A stretch of 64,000 bases of DNA from Cupriavidus consociatus (lineage in GTDB: Bacteria; Pseudomonadota; Gammaproteobacteria; Burkholderiales; Burkholderiaceae), in contig NZ_JAGIQA010000001.1 of NCBI RefSeq assembly GCF_017814975.1, forward strand, positions 372,001 through 436,000, given 5' to 3'. This document shows positions 17,603 to 25,931 of this stretch, one piece after another. The notes below the pieces were generated by a model, which was not told the DNA's origin, did no database searches, and saw nothing but the letters and a program-made list of their open reading frames with translations. The stretch's first letter is position 1, and every line of letters starts with the position of its first letter. The position numbers and the translations under genes are program-made.

Positions 17603-19009
17603 TCAGGCCGGGGACTGCTCTCGGGACAGCGCGACAGCGCGGTCGACCATCTGCGGCGCGAGGCCGAGGTAATTGGCTGGATCGGTCATGCGGTCGATGG
17701 CGGCGCGGTCGAAGTGCTGCGTAACGGCCGGCAGCGCGGCCAGCGCGTCGGCCAGCGTGCCGCCGTGCTCGTTGACCGTGCGGCAGGCGTCGTAGACCAC
17801 GTCGTGCGCCTGCTGGCGGCCGATATGCGGGGCCATCCCCATCATCACGGCCTCGGCCACGATCAGGCCGTTGGAGATGCCGAGGTTGTGCTTCATGCGC
17901 GCTTCGTCGACGATCAGGCCGCCCAGCGCAAACTTCGCCTGGTGCAGCGCTCCGGCGGTCAGGATGAAGCTCTCCGGGATCGCGATCCACTCCGCATGCC
18001 ACGGCCCGGTGGCGCGCTCGAAGTCCTGGACCATCGCATCGACCATCAGGCCGGCATGCTGGCGCACCGCCTTGGAGGCCGCCAGCATCAACTCGCTGGA
18101 AATCGGGTTGCGCTTCTGCGGCATGGTGCTGCTGGCGCCGCGGCCCTTCACGAAGGGCTCGTACACCTCGGCAAACTCGGTCGACGCCATGATCATGATG
18201 TCGAGCGCGATCTTGCCCAGCGAACCGGTGATGAGCGCGAGCAGGTTGACCGCTTCGGCAAAGCCGTCGCGCGCCACGTGCCACGTGGTGGCCGGCACGC
18301 CCAGGCCGAGTTCCTGCGCCAGTGCTTCCTGCACCGCGAAGCCCTTGTTGCCGCCTTCCTTGTTGTCGCTTTCTCCGCCCAGCGACGCCAGCGTGCCGGC
18401 CGCGCCGGCGAACTCGACCACGGCCACGCGCGGCCGCAGTTCGGCCAGGCGCTGCTGGTGGCGGTCGAACATGGCCAGCCAGATCGCCGCCTTGTAGCCG
18501 AAAGTCACCGGCAGCGCCTGCTGCAGGTGGGTGCGGCCCGCCATCGGCGTGTCGCGGTGCCTGACCGCGAGGTCGGCCAGGATGCTGCGCAGCGCGCGGA
18601 TATCGGCGTCGATGCTGTCGAGCGCGTCGCGCACCTGCAGCGCGACCGCGGTGTCCATGATGTCCTGCGTGGTGGCGCCCCAGTGCACGTAGCGTCCGGC
18701 CTCGCCGCACATTGCCACCAGCTGGTGTACCAGAGGCAGGATCGGATAACCGACAATGTCGGTTTCCTCGCGCATGTGGTCGAAGTCGATGCGCTCCAGG
18801 CGCGACTCGCGGGCGATGACCTCGGCCGCTTCCGCGGGGATGATGCCGACCCTTGCCTCGGCTCTGGCGAGTCCGACCTCGACGTCGATATGGCGCTGGA
18901 TCAGGGCCACATCGGAGAAAATCTGGCGCATCCCGGCGGTGCCGAAGGCATCGCGGAACAGGATCGAGTCAACGACGGTGCTGGCCGTGGGAGCAGAGAA
19001 CAGGGGCAT
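17603..19009 (-). CDS. aspartase/adenylosuccinate-lyase superfamily enzyme (PcaB/C-N lyase-like)
   Basis: The 468 residues have the superfamily's three conserved regions: YVHWGATTQDIMDTA with H109, GRTHLQQA with H161, and the loop SSTMPQKRNP at 293-302. The overall pattern is close to 3-carboxy-cis,cis-muconate cycloisomerase (PcaB) and to C-N lyases that release fumarate from N-substituted aspartates. No other protocatechuate genes are nearby, and a fumarase gene lies in the same operon, so a fumarate-releasing lyase is the better inference. It is the first gene after two palindromic operator candidates. Confidence 0.85.
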   Translation of the reverse strand: MPLFSAPTASTVVDSILFRDAFGTAGMRQIFSDVALIQRHIDVEVGLARAEARVGIIPAEAAEVIARESRLERIDFDHMREETDIVGYPILPLVHQLVAMCGEAGRYVHWGATTQDIMDTAVALQVRDALDSIDADIRALRSILADLAVRHRDTPMAGRTHLQQALPVTFGYKAAIWLAMFDRHQQRLAELRPRVAVVEFAGAAGTLASLGGESDNKEGGNKGFAVQEALAQELGLGVPATTWHVARDGFAEAVNLLALITGSLGKIALDIMIMASTEFAEVYEPFVKGRGASSTMPQKRNPISSELMLAASKAVRQHAGLMVDAMVQDFERATGPWHAEWIAIPESFILTAGALHQAKFALGGLIVDEARMKHNLGISNGLIVAEAVMMGMAPHIGRQQAHDVVYDACRTVNEHGGTLADALAALPAVTQHFDRAAIDRMTDPANYLGLAPQMVDRAVALSREQSPA

Positions 19010-19043
19010 GTGGCTACCTTGAGAGCGAGAGGGTAGTTCGTTA

Positions 19044-19088
19044 ATATGTTCGAACATATCCGGTATTAAATATGTTCGAACATATTTA
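19044..19088. promoter_or_regulatory. tandem palindromic operators for the GntR regulator
   Basis: Two perfect palindromes share the core ATATGTTCGAACATAT. The first spans 19044-19059 (16 bp). The second spans 19067-19088 (22 bp) and adds TAA/TTA at its ends. Their centres are 26 bp apart. They lie between the lyase gene and the divergent GntR gene, 35-79 bp upstream of the lyase start, and are AT-rich against the GC-rich surroundings. They are very likely the binding sites of the adjacent regulator and probably overlap the promoters. Confidence 0.75.
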
Positions 19089-19136
19089 GAAAAGGAGGGT
19101 AAACCCGCGTCCAGACCAGGCCGCGGGCAGGCGGTC

Positions 19137-19871
19137 ATGAGCAAAACCAATCCGGCAGAGATCAGCAGGCAACTTATCGAGGGCATCACAAGCGGCCGCT
19201 ACGCGGTCGGCTCGCTGCTGCCCACCGAATTCGAGCTGTGCGAGCAGTACCAGGCCAGCCGCTACACCGTCCGCGCGGTACTGCAGGAGTTGCAGCAGCT
19301 GGGGCTGGTGTCGCGGCGCAAGAACGTGGGCACGCGCGTGGAATCGGCGCGGCCGCGGCCGGTGTTCCGGCCGTCGCTGGCGTCGGTGGACGACCTGGTG
19401 CAGTTCGGCGCCGAGCATCTGCGCCTGGTGCAGTCCGTGGAGGAGGTGGCGGTGAGCGCCGAGGTGGCGGCCGAAATCGGCTGCGAGCCGGGCGCGCGAT
19501 GGCTGCGGATTTCCAGCCTGCGGATGGATGGCGGCAAGGACGGCACGCCGATGGCATGGACCGACGTCTACGTGGATCCTGCCTATGCCGAGCTTGGCGA
19601 ACTGGTGCGCGCGTCGCCGGGCATGCTGGTCAGCACGCTGATCGAGTCGCGCTATGACCGGCAGATCGCCGAGATCCACCAGGATGTGCGTGCGTTCGCG
19701 ATCGGTGACCGCCGTATCGCCGAAGCGCTCAGGCTGGAAGCGGGCGCGGCCGCGTTGAAGATCGTGCGGCGCTACCTGGACGCGGCCGGCGAGACCTTCG
19801 AAGTTTCGGTGACAGTGCACCCGGCCGACAGTTTTTCTGTTTCGATGCGCTTGCAGCGGTCGGCGGGGTAG
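19137..19871 (+). CDS. GntR family (HutC/UTRA) transcriptional regulator
   Basis: The product has 244 residues. A winged helix-turn-helix occupies residues 1-68 (GSLLPTEFELCEQYQASRYTVRAVLQELQQLGLV, then NVGTRV). A UTRA ligand-binding domain follows (residues about 85-240, with TPMAWTDVYVDPAYAEL and LKIVRRYLDAAGETFEVSVTVHPAD). HutC-type proteins bind palindromes and are released by an acid or amino-acid ligand. The gene is divergent from the lyase-Bug-fumC operon across two palindromes and is almost certainly its regulator. Confidence 0.92.
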   Translation: MSKTNPAEISRQLIEGITSGRYAVGSLLPTEFELCEQYQASRYTVRAVLQELQQLGLVSRRKNVGTRVESARPRPVFRPSLASVDDLVQFGAEHLRLVQSVEEVAVSAEVAAEIGCEPGARWLRISSLRMDGGKDGTPMAWTDVYVDPAYAELGELVRASPGMLVSTLIESRYDRQIAEIHQDVRAFAIGDRRIAEALRLEAGAAALKIVRRYLDAAGETFEVSVTVHPADSFSVSMRLQRSAG

Positions 19872-20210
19872 GGATCGGCAAGCCGATAAAAAATGCTTCC
19901 CTTGCCCTTACGCCGGGCGAGGCGGCTGCTGCACGTCGGGATGCGCGGATGCTTGCTCGCCCTGACCGCCTGCCAACGACAGGCCAAGCTGTAAGTAAAT
20001 GTTATATACATGACTTAAAAGGCATATTATTGCGTGGGCTCCACTTTACTTCTGGTAAGTCCCTAGGGACGAAATTAGAGCAAATACTCTAATCTTCGCG
20101 TTGGTCTTTGTGCGGTGCACCAGAGGCCATAACCATTTGGAAACCAAGCTCGACCGGTGACTTGTAGCCTTGCGGCAGGCGACACCCGGCGGCCACAGGA
20201 GGCGTACCCA
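19872..20210. promoter_or_regulatory. AT-rich phasin leader with two inverted repeats
   Basis: There is no gene in this 339-bp gap. From about 19990 to 20100 it is AT-rich and holds a 12-bp palindrome GTCCCTAGGGAC (20059-20070). A 7-nt inverted pair ATTAGAG/CTCTAAT with a 6-nt loop follows (20074-20093). These are candidate regulator sites or an RNA hairpin in front of the phasin gene. A PhaR-like regulator is one possibility, but I cannot match a known site. Confidence 0.4.
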
Positions 20211-20735
20211 ATGTCCTTTTTTACGTCCGATCAGTTTGCGGCAGTCCATAAGAACAACCTGAACAGTCTGGCCAAGCTGTCGAATACCACCTTCGAAGGG
20301 ATCCAGAAGCTGACGGAACTGAACCTGCAGGCGGCCAAGACAGCAATGGCTGAAGGGCAGGGAATGCTGCAAGCCGTGTCGGCCAACAAAGATCTCGGGG
20401 ATGTCCTGTCAGTCCAGGGCAGCGTGCCGCAGCATGCAGCGGACAAAGCCATCGAGTACGCGCGTCACGTGTGCGAGATCGCAACGCAGGCCCAGTCCGA
20501 CCTGGCAAGGGCCGTTGAAGAGCAATATGAGCTGCAGCAGCGCAATGTGCAGGCCTTCGTCGACGCCTTCGTGAAGAACGCCCCGGCTGGTTCGGAAGCA
20601 ATTTCCGCCACGCTGCAGGCGACATTAGATAGCGCCACGCAGTCCTACCGAGCCGCGCAAGCCCTCAGCCAGCAGTTGACCGGCCTGGCTTCCGCCTCGT
20701 TCAACGCAGCCCCCGGCGCGGCCACGCACCGCTAG
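20211..20735 (+). CDS. phaP: phasin, polyhydroxyalkanoate granule-associated protein
   Basis: The 174-residue, all-helical protein has the phasin_2 pattern (FFTSDQFAAVHKNNLNSLAKL, FEGIQKLTELNLQAAKTAMAE, IEYARHVCEIATQAQSDLARAVE, VKNAPAGSEA). Phasins coat PHB granules and control their number and size. AGGAGG lies about 9 bases before the ATG. The sequence differs from the major PhaP1 of C. necator, so this is one of the minor phasin paralogues. It is followed by a phaB-type gene. Confidence 0.92.
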   Translation: MSFFTSDQFAAVHKNNLNSLAKLSNTTFEGIQKLTELNLQAAKTAMAEGQGMLQAVSANKDLGDVLSVQGSVPQHAADKAIEYARHVCEIATQAQSDLARAVEEQYELQQRNVQAFVDAFVKNAPAGSEAISATLQATLDSATQSYRAAQALSQQLTGLASASFNAAPGAATHR

Positions 20736-20865
20736 CCGGCGAATCGGGCGCGGCGCGCGCGCCGGCATAGCCGGTATCCATCCAAGAAGAAACTCGGCCA
20801 TCGATCGGTTGACCCTGCTGCATGACGCATGAGGGCTGCAGCCGTTGCGATAAGCCGTTAACGTC

Positions 20866-20886
20866 GGCCTGCCATTCCGGCAGGCC
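20866..20886 (+). terminator. hairpin between phaP and phaB
   Basis: GGCCTGCC and GGCAGGCC form an 8-bp stem with a 5-nt loop. A weak T stretch (TCTTTTA) follows a few bases later. It may partly terminate phaP transcription or reduce phaB expression. Confidence 0.45.
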
Positions 20887-20921
20887 AGGGGTCTTTTACT
20901 TTGCAAAAAGAGAGAATCAGC

Positions 20922-21662
20922 ATGAAAAGAATCGCACTGGTCACCGGCGGCATGGGTGGCCTGGGAGAGGCCATTTCCATTCGCTTGCACGACGCGGGCT
21001 ATACGGTGGTGGTCACCCATTCGCCGGGCAACACCAAGGTCCAGGAATGGGTGGCTTCCATGGCTGCCGCCGATCGCGAGATCCGCGCCTATGAGGTCGA
21101 TGTGGCGGACTATGAAAGCTGCCAGGCGGGCATGGCACGCATCCTGGCCGAACTCGGCCGCGTCGACATCCTGGTGAACAACGCCGGCATCACGCGGGAC
21201 ATGGCGTTCAAGAAGATGGACAAGCCAAACTGGGATGCGGTGATCAGGACGAATCTCGACTCTGTGTTCAATGTCACCAAGCCACTCTGCGAGGGCATGG
21301 TGGAGCGCGGCTGGGGCCGGATCATCAACATCTCGTCAGTCAACGGTTCCAAGGGCGCCTTTGGCCAGACCAACTATTCCGCGGCCAAGGCCGGCATGCA
21401 TGGGTTCACCAAGGCACTGGCCCTGGAGGTCGCCAGAAAAGGCGTGACGGTCAACACAGTGTCGCCGGGCTATCTGGCCACCAAGATGGTGACTGCCGTG
21501 CCGAAGGAGATCATGGACAGCAAGATCCTGCCGCAGATTCCGATGGGGCGCCTGGGCAAGCCCGAGGAAGTGGCAGGACTGATCGCGTTCCTTTGCTCCG
21601 AGGATGCGGCCTACCTGACTGGTGCGAACCTTGCCATCAACGGCGGCCAGCATATGGACTGA
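20922..21662 (+). CDS. phaB: acetoacetyl-CoA reductase (NADPH)
   Basis: The 246 residues are exactly the usual PhaB length. The short-chain dehydrogenase fold shows the cofactor motif TGGMGGLGEA, NNAG (NNAGITRDMAFKKM), the catalytic Ser in NISSVNGSKGAFGQ and Y-x3-K in NYSAAKAG, ending INGGQHMD. It reduces acetoacetyl-CoA to (R)-3-hydroxybutyryl-CoA for PHB synthesis. GAGA precedes the ATG, an alternative to the TTG frame a few codons upstream. No phaC or phaA is adjacent, so this is a secondary phaB paralogue paired with a phasin. Confidence 0.93.
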   Translation: MKRIALVTGGMGGLGEAISIRLHDAGYTVVVTHSPGNTKVQEWVASMAAADREIRAYEVDVADYESCQAGMARILAELGRVDILVNNAGITRDMAFKKMDKPNWDAVIRTNLDSVFNVTKPLCEGMVERGWGRIINISSVNGSKGAFGQTNYSAAKAGMHGFTKALALEVARKGVTVNTVSPGYLATKMVTAVPKEIMDSKILPQIPMGRLGKPEEVAGLIAFLCSEDAAYLTGANLAINGGQHMD

Positions 21663-21749
21663 CGTAGGGATGGAGCAGCCAGTCGCCGTCAGGGCGGTGG
21701 GCTGCTTAGCGTCGGCTTGCCTGTTCGTGGTCGCAATGTTCGACGGAAC

Positions 21750-21780
21750 AAAAAAATGCCCGCCATGACTGGCGGGCATT
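21750..21780 (-). terminator. rho-independent terminator of the Bug gene
   Basis: AATGCCCGCC and GGCGGGCATT form a 10-bp stem with a 6-nt loop (21755-21780). On the minus strand it is followed by a run of seven T (A run 21750-21756 on the plus strand). It lies 35 bp after the stop of the minus-strand Bug gene. Confidence 0.85.
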
Positions 21781-21814
21781 CCCGGACAACGAAAGCGGTG
21801 GTGAAGCGCCGGGC

Positions 21815-22786
21815 TTACTCCAGCTTTGCCCCAGAACGCTCGACGATATCCTTCCACTTCTTGTAATCCGACTGCACCAGGTCGGAGAACTCTTTGGTCG
21901 TCATCAGCTTGGCTTCCGCGCCTTGCTCCTGGATCGCCTGGATCATCGCCGGCGTGGCGAGGACCTTGTTCACTTCGGCGTGGATGCGGTTGACCACCTC
22001 GGGCGGCGTCTTGGCAGGGGCGAACAGGCCGTACCAGGTGCTGACGTCCACCTGCTTGTAGCCGCTTTCCGCCACGGTGGGCACATCGGGCAGCGACGTG
22101 CTGCGCGTGGCCGAGGTAACGGCCAGCGCGCGCAGCTTGCCCGCCTTGACCTGCGCCAGCGCCGACGGCACCGATGCCACCATCAGGTCGACGTTGCCGG
22201 CCAGCGCGTCCATCATCGCCGCGTTGGAGCCCTTGTAGGGCACGTGCAGCAGCTTGATGCCCGCCGCGTGGCTGAAGATCTCGGCGGCCAGGTGGATGGT
22301 GGTGCCGTTGCCTGGCGACCCATACTTGACCGCGCCCGGCGCGCTGCGCGCGGCGGTGACCACGTCGGCCAGCGTCTTGAAGCGCGAATTGGCTGACGTG
22401 ACGATCACGATCGGCGTGTAGGCGACATGGCTGATCGCGACCAGGTCGCGGTTGGGCACATAGTTGACCGACTTGTACAGCCACGGTGCGACCACCAGGT
22501 TGTCCTTCTGGCCCATCACCAGCTCGTAGCCGGTCGGCGCTGCCCGGACCGCCTCGGCGATGCCGAGCGTGCCGCCTGCGCCCGGCTTGTTGTCCGGCAC
22601 GAAATTCCACTTGGTGGCCTGGCTGACCTGGGTCGCCACCAGGCGCGACAGGATGTCGGTGCCGCCGCCGGGCGGGAACGGAATCACCAGCCGGATCGGC
22701 TTGGTGGGAAAGCTGGCCGGGGTTTGCGCGTGGGCGCTCGTCAGTCCGCATGCCACCAGCAGGGTGGCAAAGAGGGCCTTCAACAT
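21815..22786 (-). CDS. Bug-family (TctC-like) periplasmic binding protein
   Basis: The 323 residues begin with a Sec signal peptide cut after SAHAQ. The Bug hallmarks are FPTKPIRLVIPFPPGGGTDIL, NKPGAGGTLGIAEAVRAAPTGYELV, HVPYKGSNAAMMDALAGNVD and VDVSTWYGLFAPAKTPP. AGGAGAAAC lies before the ATG. The gene is monocistronic, with its own terminator, and converges with phaB. No transporter membrane genes or enzymes adjoin it, so its ligand cannot be guessed. Confidence 0.92.
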   Translation of the reverse strand: MLKALFATLLVACGLTSAHAQTPASFPTKPIRLVIPFPPGGGTDILSRLVATQVSQATKWNFVPDNKPGAGGTLGIAEAVRAAPTGYELVMGQKDNLVVAPWLYKSVNYVPNRDLVAISHVAYTPIVIVTSANSRFKTLADVVTAARSAPGAVKYGSPGNGTTIHLAAEIFSHAAGIKLLHVPYKGSNAAMMDALAGNVDLMVASVPSALAQVKAGKLRALAVTSATRSTSLPDVPTVAESGYKQVDVSTWYGLFAPAKTPPEVVNRIHAEVNKVLATPAMIQAIQEQGAEAKLMTTKEFSDLVQSDYKKWKDIVERSGAKLE

Positions 22787-22965
22787 CTTGTTTCTCCTCG
22801 ATCGAAATCTTGCAGGCCGGACCCTGGCTTGCTGCCTGTTAACCTGTCGGATTGCGGCGGTGTCGGGCACTGGAACGGCCCCGGAGCGGATGGCGGGGAA
22901 CGTCCGGATCGTGCGGTGGCGAGGCAAGCGCAGGGGTCTCGGCCCTGGTCGCGAAACGACATTTT

Positions 22966-22982
22966 CGCATACTAGGTATGCG
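22966..22982. promoter_or_regulatory. 17-bp palindrome upstream of the Bug gene
   Basis: CGCATAC-TAG-GTATGCG is a perfect palindrome in the 245-bp gap between the Bug gene (start 22786) and the end of the HAD gene (23032). It lies about 180 bp upstream of the Bug start and has no T tract on either side. A regulator site is more likely than a terminator. No regulator gene is adjacent. Confidence 0.4.
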
Positions 22983-23031
22983 CGGGCCCGATATCGCCGT
23001 CGGGCCGTGGAGTGCTGTCGCGTTGGCGCGC

Positions 23032-23739
23032 TCAGCCGGCCAGCGCGCGGCAGAGCGATTGCAGGTCACTGAGGATCAGGTGCGGGCGCGCGCCGCCGCG
23101 TTGCCATTGCGCCGTGTGGGGACCGTCCGGGCGCACCAGCCACGCGGCCTGCAGTCCCGCGCCCAGTGCGCCAACGACGTCGAGGTCAGGATCGTCGCCG
23201 ACATGCAGCATCTGCTCCGGCGGCGTGTCGACTGCCGCGGCCGCCGCATGGAAGATCGCCGCCGCCGGCTTGGCCGTGCCGAACGTCCCGGCGCTGAGCG
23301 CCGCACGGAAGAAGTGATGGCCGCCGGTGACCTTCAGGTCGGCGTTGCCGTTGGACACCGCCACCAGCGGGAAGCGTTCGCTGAGCCATTCCAGTGCCGG
23401 CAGGGCATCCTCGAAGAATTCGACCTGCTGCCGCGCGGCAAAGAAGGCGTCGTACGCGTCTTCGGCCAGGCTGGCATCTTCTCCGGCCATTTCCAGCGCC
23501 AGCAGGATCGAGCCTAGGCGCAGCGCGCGGTAGTCATGCGCAAGGTGCGGGTTCCCGCTTTCATAGCTTGCGCGCAGGTCGCGCAGCACCGCGGGCGAGG
23601 TCAGCACCCCGGCTGTCTTCGGCGCGTGCTGCAGCAGCCAGGCCAGCAGCGTCGCCTCGGCGCGGGCCACGGCGGGGCCGAACGGCCACAGGGTGTCGTC
23701 GAGGTCGAACGAGATGGCGGAAACCTTGGACAGGCGCAT
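23032..23739 (-). CDS. HAD-superfamily (subfamily IA) hydrolase
   Basis: The 235 residues carry the four HAD motifs: FDLDDTLWPF (nucleophile Asp), VAVSNGNAD, the Lys in GTAKPAAAIF, and HVGDDPDLDVVGA. A helical cap lies between motifs I and II. It resembles the YigB/YjjG-like phosphatases that hydrolyse small phosphates such as FMN or nucleotides; the substrate is not evident. The start could also be farther upstream (to about 23799), but the N-terminus after the ATG at 23739 fits the family. Confidence 0.88.
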   Translation of the reverse strand: MRLSKVSAISFDLDDTLWPFGPAVARAEATLLAWLLQHAPKTAGVLTSPAVLRDLRASYESGNPHLAHDYRALRLGSILLALEMAGEDASLAEDAYDAFFAARQQVEFFEDALPALEWLSERFPLVAVSNGNADLKVTGGHHFFRAALSAGTFGTAKPAAAIFHAAAAAVDTPPEQMLHVGDDPDLDVVGALGAGLQAAWLVRPDGPHTAQWQRGGARPHLILSDLQSLCRALAG

Positions 23740-23923
23740 GGGGGGACGCTGCGGATTGGCGAGGAGGATGGGGTCTGGTAGCTTACCACCGCGCAGCACT
23801 GTTTCCGCCGTTCCCCGGCCGCTGTTGCAAGAAGCGCCGATGTGGCGACCGCGCCATAACGTCGCGCAGGCCGCATGTTGTGCCTAGAATCCGCCAAACG
23901 ATCCACGCTCTCGCAGCGAAACG

Positions 23924-25375
23924 ATGATCCGTCTCGTCCTGATCCTGTTGGGGTTCGACTACCTGCGCCAGCGTGCGCGCGGCATGTTCTGGCTCGGCGT
24001 CGGCTTTCTCGCTGCCGGCGTGGTGTTGTTCATCGACGGCCTGGACAGCGCGCATTTCTTCCCGCTGGAATGGTTCGCCGGCCTGCTTCTGGTGGGCGGA
24101 CTGGGCACGGTGATCGTCGCCATGGTGGGCGCCGGCGGGCTGCGGGCCATGAGGTTGTTCAAGGGCGTGGCATTGGTGGTGGCGGCGTCGCTGGTGCTGG
24201 CGGGGCACCATCACGGGCATTTCTGGCTGTCGATGATCTTCGGCACGCTGTTCCTGGCCGACGGACTGCTGCAATGCGTGTCGGCGTCGGTCGTGCGCTT
24301 TCCGCGCTGGCGCTGGGCCGTCGGCGCCGGCGTGCTGGAATTGCTGATCGCGATCTTCTTCTACCAGCCGTATCCCACCAACTACCAGGGCACGGTGCCC
24401 TATGCGCTGTCGCTATGGCTGCTGTTCGGCGGCTGGAGCATGGTCATGCTGGCGTATCGGGCCATCCGCGTGCCGGAGAGCGCCACGATCGAGAGCCTGA
24501 TGCACGGACCGCGCCGGCGTAGCGGGGATGCTACGGGCAACGGTGGTTCTCACTGGACGGACGCCTCGCATGCGCCCACGAAGAAGGTCACCAAGACCTT
24601 GCTGTTCGCGCATGCCGAGCACGCCGCGCACCTGCCCGATGAAGGCGCGCCCGGCCTGACGGTACATGTCTGGACGCCATCCGGTTCCGTGCAGCAGCCG
24701 CTGCGGCGACGCCCGGTATTCGACCGCTATATTGCCGCGGTGGATGCCAACGGTGCCATCTGGACCGGCCATGCCGCGCTGGAGGCGCCCGAAGGCGTCT
24801 ACATCAGCTTCGATCCGGCCGAGCCGCTCAGCCGCACGCCGGAAAGCGTGGCGCAGGCGTTGCGCGCGACCATCGACAACGACGTGCCGGGCGTGTTCGA
24901 ACCCGATTACTCGACCGAGGCGTCGCGGCGCGGCGACTCCACCGTGCGCGTGCACCTGCGCAACTACGATGCGGCGCGCCTGCAGCGCTTCTGGCATGCG
25001 TGGCGCGCCGACACCACCTACAACCTGACCTATCGGAATTGCGCCGTCAGCGTGGCGCGTGCGCTCGAAGCCGCAGTGGAAGGCGCGCTGACGCGCAGGC
25101 GCGGACAGCGGCAGTCGTGGACGCTGCTGCTGCAGACGCTGTGCATGCCGGAGCTATGGCTCGCCGCGCAGATCCGCAAGCGCGGCAAGACCATGGCGTG
25201 GACGCCGGGCCTGGTGCGCGACTACGCGCGTGCGCTGAGCTTGCTGGTCGATCCGCATCCGCACCCGCATGCGCATCCGCGCCGGTTCTGGCGGCTTGGC
25301 ATCGCCGCCATGAACCGCTGGCGCCGGCAGCGCCGGCAATGGCGCGCGGACGATCACCGGGTGCACGCGGAATAG
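23924..25375 (+). CDS. HdeD-like membrane domain fused to a C-terminal cysteine-protease-like domain
   Basis: This is a 483-residue two-part protein. Residues 1-185 form about six membrane helices (LGVGFLAAGVVLFIDGL, WFAGLLLVGGLGTVIVAM, SMIFGTLFLADGLLQC) like the HdeD/DUF308 family. After a polar linker (about 190-225), residues 226-440 are soluble and include TVHVWTPSGS, GVYISFDPAEP and TTYNLTYRNCAVSVARALEAA. The NC-containing segment recalls DUF4105 or NlpC/P60-like enzymes, with the His of VHVWTP as a possible partner. An His/Pro-rich tail (HPHPHAHP) and basic end follow. The function is unknown and no operon partner is visible. Confidence 0.7.
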   Translation: MIRLVLILLGFDYLRQRARGMFWLGVGFLAAGVVLFIDGLDSAHFFPLEWFAGLLLVGGLGTVIVAMVGAGGLRAMRLFKGVALVVAASLVLAGHHHGHFWLSMIFGTLFLADGLLQCVSASVVRFPRWRWAVGAGVLELLIAIFFYQPYPTNYQGTVPYALSLWLLFGGWSMVMLAYRAIRVPESATIESLMHGPRRRSGDATGNGGSHWTDASHAPTKKVTKTLLFAHAEHAAHLPDEGAPGLTVHVWTPSGSVQQPLRRRPVFDRYIAAVDANGAIWTGHAALEAPEGVYISFDPAEPLSRTPESVAQALRATIDNDVPGVFEPDYSTEASRRGDSTVRVHLRNYDAARLQRFWHAWRADTTYNLTYRNCAVSVARALEAAVEGALTRRRGQRQSWTLLLQTLCMPELWLAAQIRKRGKTMAWTPGLVRDYARALSLLVDPHPHPHAHPRRFWRLGIAAMNRWRRQRRQWRADDHRVHAE

Positions 25376-25430
25376 CCCGCGTACGCCCGCCGCCATCGCG
25401 CATGCGTGGCTGTCTTCAAGGCAGTCGATG

Positions 25431-25631
25431 TTATTTGCCCTGCCGCTGCCCCGGCGTGCGGCTTGCATCGCCCTGGTGCTGCCTGCGCGGGTCTTCATTC
25501 TTGAATCCGCCATAGCTGCTCTGGCCCGGATCGTCGCTGCGGCTCTTGATGTCGCGCGCATCGCGGTCGGTCCTGACGCCCGGATTGGGCTGGGCCCCAG
25601 GCGCATTCCGCTGTTCCTTTTGCGTTGCCAT
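25431..25631 (-). CDS. small hydrophilic hypothetical protein (66 aa)
   Basis: The product is highly polar and probably disordered, rich in Gln, Arg, Asp, Gly and Pro (QKEQRNAPGAQPNPGVRTDRD, then GGFKNEDPRRQHQGD). GGAGAG lies about 6 bases before the ATG. I know no function; the composition resembles small stress-related hydrophilic proteins, but that is only a resemblance. The 300 bp upstream, shared with the divergent MscS gene, shows no other gene. Confidence 0.55.
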   Translation of the reverse strand: MATQKEQRNAPGAQPNPGVRTDRDARDIKSRSDDPGQSSYGGFKNEDPRRQHQGDASRTPGQRQGK

Positions 25632-25931
25632 ATCACTCTCCAGTGGGTTGGACGGAACCGATAGAGTCGCAACATCCATGCCGTGACGGAAAATGCGCTG
25701 CGGAGTCTGATGGCGCTGTGCCGGAGGGGCGGTGCGCTGAGGTTTTCGTGCGTTGCCCTGAACATCTTGCCGCCCGTTGTAGAAATGAAACCCGTCGCGG
25801 GCGATGCGGTAAACGGCGTGTTCTAACATCTCTGTTCCCGCGCTCCGGTGGAGTGGCGCGAGGCGAACTTCCGCACGGCCCGGGTGTCGTTAGCTCCATA
25901 GCCGTGCAATCCGCAATGAACAGGACGACGC

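Noticed and set aside
17603-19009. Annotation as pcaB of the protocatechuate pathway
   Set aside because: The family fits, but there are no pcaGH, pcaC or pcaIJ genes nearby, and the operon has a fumarase and a Bug protein.
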